Source of the DNA: Heterohyrax brucei | Taxonomy: Eukaryota > Chordata > Mammalia > Hyracoidea > Procaviidae | Length of the DNA stretch: 64,000 nucleotides | Assembly: GCA_028571685.1 (NCBI GenBank) | Contig: CM053140.1 | Span: 64,238,201 to 64,302,200 of the forward strand | Reading direction: 5' to 3' | In this document: positions 1 through 11,654 of the stretch, piece by piece | Layout: every line of letters starts with the position of its first letter | How positions within the stretch are numbered: the stretch's first letter is position 1 | Program-made: the position numbers and the translations under genes | The notes under the pieces: model-generated | Databases searched by the model: none | Told to the model about the DNA's origin: nothing | Seen by the model: only the letters and a program-made list of their open reading frames with translations

Positions 1-333
1 GATGTGACCCAGAGGCAGAGAGGAGGTGAAGGTGTCTGTGAACAAAGGCAACGCCCATATCTGAGCTCAGGTGGTGTTATGATGATGTCATGAGTTTGAG
101 AGGGAAGATAAGGGTCTCAGTCTTGTGTGGGGAAGTCTGCGCTTTATCCTCTTAAGTGGAAATAGAGGCCAGTTGAAGTCTTCTTGGTGAATAATTTCAC
201 ATCATTGAATGAGTGAGTGAGTCAATCAATGAATGAGTGAACAAAATCCTAGGAGGATTAGTTTTAGAGGAAGTTGAGCAATGGGAGGATCAGAGGAGTA
301 GAAATGAAAAGGAACACAATTCCACAGGAACCA

Positions 334-480
334 GTGTGTGCTGGGTACTTTCACATCATCTCATTTAATTCCTCACAAGCCTCTTTGTAGACAGTGTCAT
401 TCCCATCTTTAAAAATGAGAATGCTGAGGTACAGGGAGGTTAAGTAACTTGACCAAGGTCAAGGGTCAGTTAAAGAGTTA
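334..480 (-). repeat. MIR
   Basis: CTCATTTAATTCCTCACAAG and AGGGAGGTTAAGTAACTTG are antisense MIR text. Confidence 0.8.
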
Positions 481-893
481 TCACTATATATAGTTCAGGT
501 CAGATTCTAGCATTTCTGCTCTTTCCCTGACAAAGCTGCCGACACCTGCAGGAGGCTCAAGCTGTAGCCAAGAGTGTGCCGTGGGCTGAGAGGACCTATC
601 GGTAACTGACAGTTTACATGTTTATATGACAGTTTATATACTTAAGGCCCAAGGGCTGATGTTCATGACTGTGAATTAAGAATGCTTGTCTATGGAATTC
701 AGATCAGTTGATCTCATAATCAGGCAAAGTCAAAGGTCTGGCACTGATGAAGTCAAGAGAAATGACAGGAGGAAGGGGATGGGGGTGAACCAGAGATCCT
801 TTGAATGCAAGACTAACACAACTTGGCAACTAAAAGGCTAGCGGCCAAAGTTCCAGACCTCCTCCTGCATTCATTTATGCAGACACCGCCATT

Positions 894-1058
894 GGAAGCC
901 CCGGTAGCAGAGTGGTTAAGAGCCTGGCTGCTAACCAAAAGGCTAGCAGTTTGAATCCATCAGCTGTTTCTTGGAAACTCTGTGGGGCAGTTCTACTCTG
1001 TCTTAGAGGATGGTTATGAGTCAGAATCAACTCGACAGCAAACGGTTTAGTTTGACTT
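894..1058 (+). repeat. AfroSINE
   Basis: Full length. tRNA-like head with box A near AGTGGTTAAGAGC and box B GTTTGAATCC, then the conserved GGGGCAGTTCTACTCTG and ATGAGTCAGAATCAACTCGAC blocks. Confidence 0.9.
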
Positions 1059-1214
1059 AGGCGTGACAGGGTTTCCCTAAGTTGAAATTGAGTTGAAGGT
1101 AACACATTTGGTTTTGGGTTTTTGGTATGGACTAGGTGCTGTGATATATTGTTGAACATGACAGACAGGCTGCCATTTTCTGGGAGCTGCTGGAGATTGG
1201 CAGTACCCCTGCAT

Positions 1215-1385
1215 ATGAAACCCCAAAACAGATGGGTTGCCATCAAGTCGATTCTGACTCGTGGACATCCCATGTGTGACAGGCTTTCAATGGCTGGGTT
1301 CTCAGAAGTAGATTTCCAGGCCTTTGTTCCAAGGTGCCTCCTGGCAGACTTGAACTGCCAGTCTTTGGGGGAGTAGTTGACCTCT
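1215..1385 (-). repeat. AfroSINE, diverged long-body subtype
   Basis: Reverse of the GAGTCAGAATCGACTTGATGG block on the left; a middle CTTCCAGGCCTTTGTTCC segment marks a subtype also seen at 7687, 8222 and 45212. The head is poorly preserved. Confidence 0.7.
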
Positions 1386-1896
1386 GTGTATACAAACCCA
1401 TTAAAAGATGATCAGCTGTGGCAAATGCAGTGAAGGGAACAGCAAAGTGCTGAGATGGAGTTGTCACTTTGAATAAGGCCACCATGGGAGACCTCTCCAA
1501 GAAAGGGGATTTATGCAAGAGGAGAGACTCAAGGCAGCTGCCCATGTGAAGAGCAGGGCAGGGTAGGGGATAGGAGGGAGCTTTCCGTGCACAAAGGGCA
1601 GCATGTCCAAAGGCCCCAGTGAACCAAGCTTGTGAGCAAGCTTGGAGCTTGTGAACAACAGTAGTGCCACTGAGGCTGCAGCTGGGCCAGGGGGGCGGGT
1701 GGGGATTCTTGTGGGTGGGGGAAGAAGTTTTTATTTTATTCTATGAGCTAAGGGAAGTCATTGAAGAGCTTTAAGCACAGGCCTGGATGACTCTAAGCTA
1801 CATTTTAAGATCGCATGTGCTGCTAAGTGAGAACGGCCTGGCAAAGGCAAGAGTGAGGCAAGGACATTAGCTAGAAGGCTGCTGCAGGAGGCTGAC

Positions 1897-2064
1897 GCAG
1901 TGCCCCTGAGTTGATTTCAACTCACAGCAATCCTATAGGACACAGTAGAATTGCCCCATAGGGTTTCCAAGGAGTGGTTGGTGGATTCAAACTGCTGGTC
2001 TTTTTTATTTTTATTTTTTTTGGTGAGGAGCCAAACACTTTACCACTGTGCCATCAGGGGAGGC
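1897..2064 (-). repeat. AfroSINE with internal T-rich insertion
   Basis: Standard body with CCTATAGGACACAGTAGAAT, but the box B side is split by about 20 T-rich bases at 2001-2021. The head ends at TACCACTGTGCCATCAGG. Confidence 0.85.
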
Positions 2065-2334
2065 TAGTGACCCTTATGTTATAAGTCCCTTACGATAGTC
2101 AGTAAAGACTTGGCTTGCCAAACTGACTGTGTTTATTAAGACTGTGACTGAATACTTTTCTCATCTCATGGAAATCAAAGTCCATGAATGCTAATTAGAG
2201 GTTCTGATCAATAGAGACCACTTTAGGCCAAAACAGATATCTGGGTTTGCCCGAGGAGCTCTGCCATAGGTTAGTGTCTGGCATCTTTTGATTTTTTAAA
2301 TACTGAGGATATTGAGGGCCCTGTCCTCACCGTA

Positions 2335-2512
2335 AAGAGTCTCAGCAGGGCAGTGGTTAAAGTGCTCAGCTGTGACTTGAAAGTCAGCAGTGTGAACCCA
2401 CTAGCTGATGCTGCAGTTTTCTTCCATAAACACGGCAGCCTTGGAAACCCTATGGGGCAGTTCTTGTCTGTTCTAGAGGGTTGCTATGAGTGAGCATGGG
2501 TTTGGTTTGGCT
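2335..2512 (+). repeat. AfroSINE
   Basis: Diverged head (CAGTGGTTAAAGTGCTCAGC), body with GAAACCCTATGGGGCAGTTC; the tail reads GGGTTTGGTTTGG. Confidence 0.82.
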
Positions 2513-2829
2513 TTGGTACCTGCCCTGTGACCCTAGGTGGGGAGGTACTGAAAGGAGGGAACAGCTCTCCCTTCATACTGATTCATTGCTTGTATGTGTG
2601 TTTGTTTGTTTATTTGGGCTGCTGAACAAAACAGGCAGACTCCAGGGAGGAGGGACGATGCTTGTTGCATGTCAAGCTTGTTGCCAAGGGCTGTGGACGG
2701 CACTGTCCTTGCCCTGGAGGATTATGCTGCTTATTGAAGCAGATGTACACACCATGATAATATATATAATAAGTGCTAAAAGAGTGGGGTAAAGTGTTAT
2801 TGAAATAACTAGAGGAGACAGAACTAAAC

Positions 2830-2965
2830 ATTTGCAGAAAATCTCTTATGTGCCAAGTACTTTATGTATATTGTCTAATATCCTCGTAAAATTACTTCAG
2901 CTTAGAGTCTATTTGCACCATTTCGCTGATGGGGGAATTGAAGTTCCAAAAGGTTAACAAAGGCA
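2830..2965 (-). repeat. MIR
   Basis: GTGCCAAGTACTTTATGTATATTG then GATGGGGGAATTGAAG; ends at a G12 run (2973-2984). Confidence 0.75.
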
Positions 2966-2972
2966 ACTTACT

Positions 2973-2984
2973 GGGGGGGGGGGG
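2973..2984 (+). repeat. Poly-G run (12)
   Basis: Twelve consecutive G, followed by AGGGTG. Prone to sequencing error. Confidence 0.9.
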
Positions 2985-3079
2985 AGGGTGCTAAACGGCT
3001 AGGAAGGAGCAGAGCCAGAAAGCAAACATTATCTTTCTGATACCAAAGGCCTTTCTGTCACACTGTCCTCTTCTTCTGT

Positions 3080-3282
3080 AGTCCCTGGGGGTGCAAAGGG
3101 TTACTTCACTCAGCTGCTGACTGAAGGGCTGGAGGTTCAAGACCACTCAGAGGCACTTCAGAAGAAAGGCCTGGTGATGCCCATCTGAAAAATCAGCCAC
3201 TGAAAACCCAATGGAGCCCAGTTCTCCTCTGACACACGGGGTCGCCATGAGTCAGAACTGACTCATTGGTGACTGATTTGGT
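3080..3282 (+). repeat. AfroSINE, long-body subtype
   Basis: Contains CAGAAGAAAGGCCTGGTGAT and GAAAACCCAATGGAGC between head and the MGTCGCCATGAGTCAGAACTGA-type end, about 200 bases. Confidence 0.82.
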
Positions 3283-3419
3283 TTCTTCTTCTAGTTGAGA
3301 GAGCCAAGGAAAGTTTCAAAGAGAAGGTGTCTTTGAAGTAGTTTTGAAGAAAGAAAACAAACTGATAAATTGAGAGAGAAGAAGAACAATAAGAGTGGGA
3401 ATAGCAGGCACCATGACCA

Positions 3420-3580
3420 AAACCAAACCCACTGCCACTCCGTTGATTCTGACTCACAGTGACCCTCTAGGACAGGGTAGAACTGCTCCACAGTTTCCAA
3501 GGGGCACTTGGCAGATATGAGTGGCTGACCTTTCGGTTAGTAGATGTAGCACTTAACCACTATGCCACCAGAGTTTCCTA
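3420..3580 (-). repeat. AfroSINE
   Basis: Full-length minus copy from AACCAAACCCACTGCC to CACCAGAGTTTCC, with the AGTAGATGTAGCACTTAACC head variant shared with 23096 and 32547. Confidence 0.9.
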
Positions 3581-3639
3581 TAGCATGTACAGAGGCATGA
3601 ACAGCAAAAGTGGCCTTCCTGGATCCCGTCTCTAATACA

Positions 3640-4090
3640 TCTCTTTCCAGCACGGTCAAGGTGATCTTTTTGAACCACACATCTGACCCTACAGAATAAA
3701 GGCAAACTTCCTGGGGGCACGCCCAGTCCTTCATAAGTAGTCCCTGTCTCCGGTTCCCCAGCCCCTTCGCAGTCTTATTCTTACCCTCTTACCTGGAGGC
3801 CTTCCCTATCTCTCAGTAGATGGTCCCTAGACCTGCCCACACCTCCCCACCACTTGGCTAACTTGCACTGCTTGACAGTCCACATTTAGTGGGGAGCTAT
3901 TTCACAAGCTTTTCTACACAGTTTCCCAGCTCCTCCATTCTGGTGAGGAGCTCCTTCTGCATGCTCCTACTGTATCAGAGGCATCCACTGATGTACTGTC
4001 TCATTGACAGGTCAGTTGGGTCTCGTCTCATTCACCTCCACATCGCTGGTACCCAGCATCAGACCCGACCCACCCTAAGCCCTTGGTGAA
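3640..4090 (+). repeat. L2 fragment
   Basis: CACATCTGACCCTACAGAATAAA and GGAGGCCTTCCCTATCTCTC fit the L2 3' region; the end CATCGCTGGTACCCAGCATC fits only loosely. Confidence 0.55.
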
Positions 4091-4837
4091 TGGCTGTCAT
4101 GGGGACCCAAGTCATCACAGCTGACCGCTGCATCAAAAGATCATGGCACATGAACGAACAGCTGCTGAAGAGGGAAGGGGGTCAGAAATCATGCCTGTCT
4201 CTGAAAGAAAATGCAGCCTAAATTATCCTGAGTGACACTGGAAATGAAAGCAATAAAAGAATATTTGTTTCATAAAGTGTCCCCCTCTGAGCCACCCAGG
4301 CTGCAAACCAACAATTAAACCATGATCATAACAGCAGACAATAATAATTAAAGCATCGCACTGTCCAAAGAGCAAAAACAGAGAAGATGACACAGAGCCC
4401 AAAGCAAGCCTTGATGTCTAGAGCACAGTGAATCTTTTTTCCTGGGGCCAGCTAGTATTCAAGACAAAAAAGGATTCTTTTGTTACTTTCAAAATTGAAA
4501 GAATAAAACTGGGCTTCAGATGGCCGAGAAAGCTGAAGAATGGGCTAGGGTGGCCACTGGTGTGGCAGGAGGCCAGGGCAGTGCAGCAAGCCCACAGCTG
4601 CGGCTGCTGCTGTGTTCCACTCTGATGTGGGGATGACCCTGGACCAGTGTGCTCCCTTATCTTCACCTTCACCACATAACTGGAGGCTCTGCTATTACCT
4701 ATCATTATTAGAGTCTGACCTGTAGGTAACAGGGATTGTGTGAGGGGCAGATTTATGTTTTATCTTTCTTAGAAGAAATGCTCTCCATAAAATAAAAAGC
4801 TCATGCCCCCGACAGAGGCTATATATGTATTATTGCT

Positions 4838-5090
4838 AGCTACTGTTGAGTTGGCCCCTGACTCATGGTGACTCACGCATAACTGGATCAGAATATTGCT
4901 TTCATTGGCTGATTTTGGGAATTGCCAAGCCTTTCTTCCTATGTTTGTATTAGTCTGGAAGCTCTGATGAAAGCTGTTCAACATCACAGCAATATCCAAG
5001 TTCCCACTGACAGACAAGCACTGGCTGAGAACCGAACCTGGGTCTTCTGCATAGAAGGCAAGAATTCTACCACTGACTCTACTGTTTTCT
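4838..5090 (-). repeat. tRNA-Gly-headed SINE
   Basis: Read on the minus strand the right end is GTCAGTGGTAGAATTCTTGC followed by CCCAGGTTCGGTTC, clear tRNA-Gly box A and box B text. The body carries a TTCCAGACTAATACAAAC segment related to the RTE 5' region. Confidence 0.8.
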
Positions 5091-5104
5091 AAAGAGTCTG
5101 TATA

Positions 5105-5310
5105 ACAAAGTGGAAAAAACACTGGCTGTGGCATCAAAGGCCTGAGTTGGAATACTATTTCCGTGATAGCTAAGTGGGTGACCACGACCAAGTTACTTAA
5201 TCTTGTAGAAGCTCAGTCTACTCCATGGCAGCAACAGCATCATCTAGCAGTGTCACTAAGAGCATTATTGTAAATGAATCACATATAAAGCACCTACCAC
5301 CTATAAACTC
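5105..5310 (+). repeat. MIR
   Basis: TGGCATCAAAGGCCTGAGTTG and ACGACCAAGTTACTTAATC are the MIR core in sense; the end TATAAAGCACCTACC fits the 3' part. Confidence 0.8.
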
Positions 5311-5329
5311 AACAAACGGTAAATGCAAC

Positions 5330-5755
5330 CAAATATTTTCCTTTTATTCCAGTTTTTCCCACAGTACTATGAGGATTCTTAAAAGTTTCTTTTAGTAATT
5401 TGTCAATTTCTCCTTGTATTTCTGACAGATTTCACTTTATACGTTTTCTCCTTAAGTTATTGGGTGCATAAGATTCTTGACTTGCAGCATTGCTGTGGAC
5501 TATGAATTTTATCATCTGAACTCATTTGGCTTTTCAAAAAAAATTTATCTTGAATTGTGATCTCTGCTTTTGATTTTACATGTGTTCTAATGACACACTT
5601 CTGTCTCAGTCTTTCTGCTTTTAACATTTTTTGTGTTCTGCTTAGCAGTATTCTGTGTTCTTTTACTCTATCTGAGAACTTCTGACTTGTAATGTGGAGC
5701 TCCAGCTTTTGAACACCAGCTCCTGGCTCCTCACAGCTCCCTCCCTGCCCACAGG
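5330..5755 (-). mobile_element. L1 ORF2 fragment, antisense
   Basis: The plus strand reads CAGATTTCACTTTATACG and TTAAGTTATTGGGTGCATA, typical of an old L1 ORF2 read backwards. Decayed, with uncertain ends. Confidence 0.5.
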
Positions 5756-6188
5756 TCTGCTGGTAGTGGTCCCACACATAACAGAGGCTTCCCTTCCTTT
5801 GCACCATCATCCCACGGTATCTCTCTGGGATGCCCTGCTGCTTTTGCAGATCCTGTGATCAGCATTCTTCTCTCCAGCTTGATCTCTGTTCTTGGTTCAT
5901 CCTTCACCCAGGCTTCAGACCACAGCTCATCTTTGCTCTGGGCCCACACATCCACGGACTCTCCTGCTCTCTGCCCATCCTCAGCTCCCCTAAGCTAAGC
6001 CTGCTCCAGGGCTACCTCTTCCTCACATCCCCTCTGTCCCTTCTATGACATAGTGGATGGCCAGACAAAAATGACTTTATATCTATTACCAGGAATGACA
6101 TACTACTTTTATTTCCCTGTATGTAGAAAAGATAAATCTAAAAATCTAAAAAGGTTTCACTTTCCCCTCTCCCTTCCTCCCTCTCCTA

Positions 6189-6393
6189 GGAGCTCCTGAG
6201 TGGTACAAATGGTTAACCAGCTTAGCTGCTAACCAAAAGATTGGTAATTTGAGCCCACCCGGAGGTGCCTCAGAAGAAAGGCCTGCCAATCTACTACTGA
6301 AAAGTCAGTCACTGAAAACCCTATGGAGCACAGTTCTACTCTGACAAACATGGGGTCACAGTGAGTTGGCAATGATTCAACAGCAAATGGTAC
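6189..6393 (+). repeat. AfroSINE, long-body subtype
   Basis: GGAGCTCCTGAGTGGTACAA to GATTCAACAGCAAATGG; includes CAGAAGAAAGGCCTGCC as in 3080-3282. Confidence 0.88.
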
Positions 6394-6514
6394 AAATTTC
6401 CCCAACTATCAAATCAGGGACTCAAGACCCAAGTTAAACATAGCCTTCAACAGTCATCAGTTCTTCCTACATATTTTTCTAAATATCTCAGTAGGCTAAA
6501 AATTTTACGTCTGC

Positions 6515-6980
6515 ATTAGTTTCTTGTGGCTGCTGTAATAAATCACCACAAATTCAATACCTTAAAGCAACAGAAATTTATTTTCCCACAGTGCTAGATG
6601 CCAGAAGTCTGAAATCAGTATTGCTGGGCTGAAATCAAGGTGTCCACAGGTTCTAGGCAAGAATCTGTTCCTTGAGTCTTCTAGCTTCTGGTGACTGCCA
6701 GCATTCCTTGGCATGGGGCCACATCCCTCCAATTTCTGCTTCTGTCTTTATATTGCCTTCTCCTCTGTGTATAAAATTTCCCTTTGACTCCCCCTTATCA
6801 GGATACGTGTGACTACATTTAAGCCCAGTCCTGACAGCCAGGATCATCTCCTCATCTCAAGATCCTTCATCACATTTGCAAAGACCCCTTTCCCCAATAA
6901 AGTAACACTTACAGGTTCCAGGGAGTAGGGGCTAATAGCTTTGGGAATGTTATTCAGTCAACTGCAATGTCTTTGCAGAT
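6515..6980 (-). repeat. MLT1-type LTR (ERVL-MaLR)
   Basis: GGCTGCTGTAATAAATCACCAC, CAACAGAAATTTATTTTCCCAC and CTTCTGGTGACTGCCAGCATT are the antisense reading of MLT1 LTR text. The right end is near CAGTCAACTGCAATG. Confidence 0.8.
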
Positions 6981-7445
6981 TCTTCGGGAAGCTTATGAGT
7001 GGCAATTTTCTGTGGCTTTTGTGCATGGCTGAGAATAATCCTCTGTTACATTTGTAAGTGAATTAAATCCTGGCTGAATCAAGAATTCTTGGGCATTGCA
7101 ACTCCACTGAATCTGGCCTTTGATATTACAGAAACAAAATCTTTAGTGGGAGGTCAGATTAGTGGTGGGGTAGTTCTTCTGTAAACAACTATTTCATTTG
7201 CTGAGCACTGACGGTGTGTTTGCCTGTGCGTGTTTTCCCAAATGTTTGCAGAGGTTTTATCTCTGGAACTGTGACATTCTGCATCAAGTTGCATTTGATT
7301 CATTTTCCTTGGAACTCAACAAGTTCTTTCAGTTTACATACGTAGTTATAGAACTGGTCACGTGGCTCTCTTAATTTCTTCTTCTTCCACCTTGTTCCTT
7401 TTCAGGATTTTCTTAATATTTTCCATTTTATGACTCCTGCTCCAT

Positions 7446-7592
7446 TTGGGGTAGTGGTTAAGTGCTACGTGTGCTAACCAAAAGGTTGGCAGTTCAAATC
7501 CACCAGGCACTCCTTGAATACTCTATGGCACAATTCTACTCTGCCCTATAGGGTTGTTATGAGTTGGAAGTGATTCAATGGCGGTGTTTCCT
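7446..7592 (+). repeat. AfroSINE
   Basis: GTAGTGGTTAAGTGCTACG head, ACCAAAAGGTTGGCAGTTC, and the GTTATGAGTTGGAAGTGATTC end. Confidence 0.88.
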
Positions 7593-7686
7593 TCTTTCTT
7601 TTTTTTACCACTCCATTTGCTCATGGCCCTTCCTCATTCATGCTGACTGGATGAGTAGCCTGTCTTCCACTCGTCTTTCATTACCT

Positions 7687-7850
7687 CTCTTGAGTTGATT
7701 CTGGCTCATGGTGGCTCCATGAACGCATAGTAGAACTGGGGAGCAGACTGCCAGGCCTATCTTCTGATGTGCCTCTGGGTGGCTCTGAATCGCCAACTTT
7801 TTAGGTAGTATTCAAGGGCTTAACCATTTGCAACACCCAGGGAATCCACT
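7687..7850 (-). repeat. AfroSINE, long-body subtype
   Basis: GAGTTGATTCTGGCTCATGG at the left, GCCTCTGGGTGGCTCTGAATC and GGGCTTAACCATTTGC at the right. Confidence 0.78.
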
Positions 7851-7904
7851 TCTTCTTCAGTACATTTGCATTTTCCTCTGCAGTCTGAGAGTGATTCTCT
7901 TGTG

Positions 7905-8165
7905 TCTTAGTTACCTAGTGCTGCTGTAACAGAGACACTGCAAGTAGATGGCCTTAAAGAACAGAAATTAATTTTCTCACAGTTGTAGAGAGTAAAAGTC
8001 CCAGTCAAGGTCTCAGTGCTGTTGATTCCTCCCTTGTCCACAGCCCATGGGGCTCCTTGGTTCCTTAGCTTGTGGATGATCCCCACATGGCATCTGTTTC
8101 CCCATGTGTGTGCGACTGTGCCCAATATGCTCATTTTATAATTCAGAAGTCATGTTTAAAACCCA
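7905..8165 (-). repeat. MaLR-type LTR fragment
   Basis: CTTAGTTACCTAGTGCTGCTGTAACAG begins the antisense LTR; it degrades before the AfroSINE at 8222, and CCCAAACAGGATTATATCCACAG at 8443-8466, shared with 43760-43785, suggests it continues beyond the SINE to about 8500. Confidence 0.7.
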
Positions 8166-8221
8166 CTCTGCTCTGGTATGATCTAATTCGCATAACACCA
8201 CCACCACTCCCACTAGCAAGT

Positions 8222-8415
8222 GCCGTGGAATTGACTGTGACTCATGATGACCCCATGTGTGTCCGAGTAGTGCTGATGCTCCTTAGGGCTTCCAGCAGCT
8301 GATCTGTCAGAAGTATCTTGCCAGGTCTTTCTTTCAAGGCACCCCTAGGCGAACTCAAACTTCCAGTCTTCCACTTAGCAGCCGAGCATGTTAGTCACTT
8401 GCAGTACCCAGAGGT
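8222..8415 (-). repeat. AfroSINE, long-body subtype
   Basis: Reads TGCCGTGGAATTGACTGTGA on the left, CCAGGTCTTTCTTTCAAGGC in the middle and CTTAGCAGCCGAGCATG at the head. Confidence 0.8.
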
Positions 8416-8599
8416 TCACTGAACATAGCAAAGAACCATTTTCCCAAACAGGATTATATCCACAGATATAGGGGTTGTTAGATTCCAAGACATATTATTG
8501 AGGGGAAAGCATAATTTAATTCTCTAACTTGTTTCAGTCATTTTGTTTCCTGTAAGGCAAATGTGGCTGAGTCCGGTCCGACTCGACGGATATTCAGTT

Positions 8600-8945
8600 T
8601 CTTTACATTCTTTACTTGCCTCCTTCTTGACCTTCTTCTTTTTTTTATTGTGATTGAGTGTAAGTGTTTAGTCCAGCTTAAATTTGCATGCCCTCCTATC
8701 TGTAGCTCCTACTGCTCTCCTTGCCTGGTGACAGCACACTCCTCCTTTCTATTCTATACATGTCATATCCTCCTAACAATCTCCTGTCCCCTCCTCTTCA
8801 CCTCCTCCACTCCTTGCTGGTAAGAGGCCAGTAGGACGGCATCCTATAGATGCACAGAACCATAAAGTGCACACAAGATATAGTCACTCTGTGTCCCCGA
8901 GTCCAGTCCATTCCTGTTCAAAGAGTTGACCTCAGTAACGATTTA
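8600..8945 (-). mobile_element. L1-like 3' end, minus strand (family of 28074-28765)
   Basis: Collinear with the 3' halves of 28074-28765 and 21121-21488: a T-rich left end, then TGACAGCACACT, TACATGTC, CTCCTGTCCCC, CCATAAAGTGCA and GAGTTGACCT. No target duplication was verified. Confidence 0.7.
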
Positions 8946-9125
8946 CAAACAGGGGCAGCATGAGGCCTAGGCGCCACGCTCTCAGGGGAACACCAAGGCC
9001 TTTGGACCATCAATTGAGGTTCTTGACGTTCTTATCCCAAGAGCTGTCCCCTCCCATCACATTTGCCATCCCTGAGACTTAGCAGCCACACTTTCTTATA
9101 TTTAGGTGAGAAAGAACATAGATAT

Positions 9126-9463
9126 AGGCAGTCCCTGGATTAGGAAATGAGATTCATTCCTAAGTCTATCTTTAAGTTCAATTTGTAAGGATGTCAGAAC
9201 AGATACACACAATTCTTATTTAAGTGCCAGTTAGTGAAACAGTTGTCTTAGGATATAGTATATGTTTTACCTTTCTATGTGTGTAAAACACTTGACAAAC
9301 AACTTCATGACTGCGCAGTGTTTTCATTAGTGTCACAAGGTAGTGTGTGCATTCATTACTATGCATCACTGTATTTAACTCAAATTTGTAATACAATAGG
9401 CTTTGTGGAAGTCTTAAATACGAGTTGTTTGTAAGTCGGATATTTGTAACCTTGGGACTGCCT
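9126..9463. mobile_element. Small DNA transposon (MITE-like)
   Basis: The ends are imperfect inverted repeats, 14 of 17 bases equal: AGGCAGTCCCTGGATTA at 9126-9142 and the reverse of TAACCTTGGGACTGCCT at 9447-9463. At 338 bases with no real frame it is non-autonomous. The open stretch 9220-9615 runs through it and means nothing. Family not named. Confidence 0.72.
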
Positions 9464-9469
9464 GCACCC

Positions 9470-9705
9470 ATTTTAAATTTTCTTCTCTCTGGGCCCCAAA
9501 TCAAGACATCAGCAGCACTGTAGTCCCCCTTGAAAGATTTAAGGGAGAATCTGTCCCTCGTGTCTTCCACCTTTCGATGACTTCCAGCGACATTCCTTGG
9601 CTTGGGGTCACTCACATCCCTCCTATCTCTGCTTCTGTCTTTGAATCATCTTCTCTGTGTACATAAAATCTCTTTCGGATCCCTTTTAAAAGGTTAGATG
9701 TGATT
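9470..9705 (-). repeat. MLT1-type LTR fragment
   Basis: Matches 6650-6800 in order: CTTCCACCTTTCGATGACTTCC, CATTCCTTGGCTTGGGGTC, CTGCTTCTGTCTTTGAATC. Starts directly after the DNA transposon. Confidence 0.65.
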
Positions 9706-9945
9706 GTATGTATATTTTTCTCCTGTTTCTCTATGCAAAGTGTCCTCTTCGTTATGAATGGCACGTTGTTGGTGGCATCACACACTCTGTTTGCCTGCCT
9801 CTCCAACAGGAGAGATCTGTCCAGTGTGGTCCACCAACAAAGTCTGAGCATTACTTTGGTTGAACCGTTCATTCTCCTCCAGAGACATGTTAGAATTCAT
9901 CTCTGAGATGGTATGGCGGCAGTCAAATCGACGTATTTTGGCCAA

Positions 9946-10310
9946 TTCAACTACCTAGTGTAGCTCATTTGGATTATTATTCTTGGATAATTTGATGCCT
10001 GTGAGGTTCCTCTGTTGCACTCTCTCTCTACTTGTTCAAGCTGTAGGGTTAGTTCTTTGGTTTGTATTCTTTCTTCCTTCCAGACGTGTGCATTTAGAGA
10101 GATAACCTGACCCCTGAGCACTGCTTTGGCTGTATCCCATAGGTTCTGGTAGGAAGTGTTTTCATTCTCATTGGAATCCATATATTTCTTTATTTCATCC
10201 TTGATTTTTTCCATAAACCCATGGCTTTTTAGCAAGATGCTGTTCAGCTTCCATGAGTTTGTTCTTGGGTAATTTGAAAGAGTTTGTGTTTCTTTTTCTA
10301 GAGGCAATAC
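9946..10310 (-). pseudogene. L1 ORF2 fragment
   Basis: A 118-codon open stretch (9951-10307) contains NENENTSYQNLWDTAKAVLRG, a well-known conserved segment of L1 ORF2 between endonuclease and reverse transcriptase. No other L1 parts adjoin it, so it is a short isolated remnant. Confidence 0.85.
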
Positions 10311-11010
10311 ATGAAAAATTCAATGGCCAGAGAGCACCACCACTCTTGAAGCTATCATGATACATTTATACCGATGAGGTTATTCACACTCTCTCCTTCA
10401 AAAGACTGCTGAGTTCCTTTTGAGCTATTTTCCGAGTTGCTGAAACCTTCAGTCTGACAAAGGAATACCCAACCGTATAGGAGTTGATCTGATTAGTTCC
10501 TTCAGAGGGTCAGTTCTTGCAGTGCAGTTACACAGAATTTCTCTGTTTAATGTTTAACTCTTTGTCACTGCTGAGAAATAAATCTTCTGGAAGCAGCTAA
10601 ACCTGCGGCCAGGATTTCTGGCAAGGGCTGAGAACAGAAGCTTCACTTCTGCTGCCTTCTGCCTCCTCTGGGCCAGCTGCCCACTTGCTGGTTAAAAAGA
10701 AGCAATACTGACCACAGTGGGGGACTGTTGCCCTAAGGCTGCCCTGAAACTGCAGTAGGGGAATCTGAGTCTTGGGAACAGTCAGATGCTTTGTCCAGCC
10801 CAGTGTCCTCCCAGGAAGACAAGTTCCAATGGGCAGGGATTCTGGTTAATCAAAACCATGCGCCCCCAGACCGTTGCCAGTAATCCTACTGATTTGTGAA
10901 CAACAGCCACAGATGAAGCTGCCAGCTTGCTTTCTGCATCAATCATTAAGAGGAATCTCCAAGTTACAAAATCAACAAATTTGGACTATTAGCCAAATAT
11001 AGGCTTTATG

Positions 11011-11204
11011 GCTAAAAAAACAAAACAAAACAAAACAAAAAACCAAATCGTATGCTTTGTCAGTGAGTTGATTCTAACTCACAGTGACCCTCCAGAGAAG
11101 AAGTGAATTATCTCTCAGGGTTTTCAAGGAATGCCTGGTGGATATGAACTGTTAACCTGTTGATTAGCAACCTAACTCTTAACCACTATACCATGAGGGT
11201 TTCC
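11011..11204 (-). repeat. AfroSINE with A-rich tail
   Basis: The (CAAAA)n tail is at 11011-11042, followed by the body GAGTTGATTCTAACTCACAG and the head TCTTAACCACTATACCATGA. Confidence 0.85.
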
Positions 11205-11249
11205 TTTATGACTAAATGAGTATTAAAAATGAGTATTAAAAACCAAACC

Positions 11250-11409
11250 AAACCAAACCTATTGCCATTGAGTTGATTTTGACTCATAGGGACCCTATAG
11301 GACAGAGCAGAACTGCCTCACAGGGTTTCCAAGGAGTGGCTGATGGATTCAAACTACCAATCTTTTGGTTGGCAGCCAAGTTCTTAGCCACTGTACCACC
11401 AGGGACCCT
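11250..11409 (-). repeat. AfroSINE
   Basis: One of the best preserved copies: TATTGCCATTGAGTTGAT, CCCTATAGGACAGAGCAGAA, TGTACCACCAGGGACCC. Only about 45 bases separate it from the previous copy. Confidence 0.92.
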
Positions 11410-11654
11410 GAATGGATGTTAGCAGCAACAGTCACAGCCCTAAAACAGGAAGTTATCTACCTCCATGGATCTCGGAGCTCTGCAGGAAAACATAGCAGAA
11501 AAGGCCTGTCTTTTTTCTCCTTTCTCCTTCCTCCTCCAGTAGCCTGCCATTTCAACCTCAACCAAATTTGCACACAAGGAACAAAAGTGAGTTCTGAATG
11601 TAACCAGGATCTTCACACAGTGACAACAGACTTCTACGTGATTTGCTAGCCGCT

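Noticed and set aside
9220..9615. 131-codon minus-strand open frame
   Set aside because: It crosses from the DNA transposon into an LTR fragment; it has no relation to a known family and spans an element boundary.
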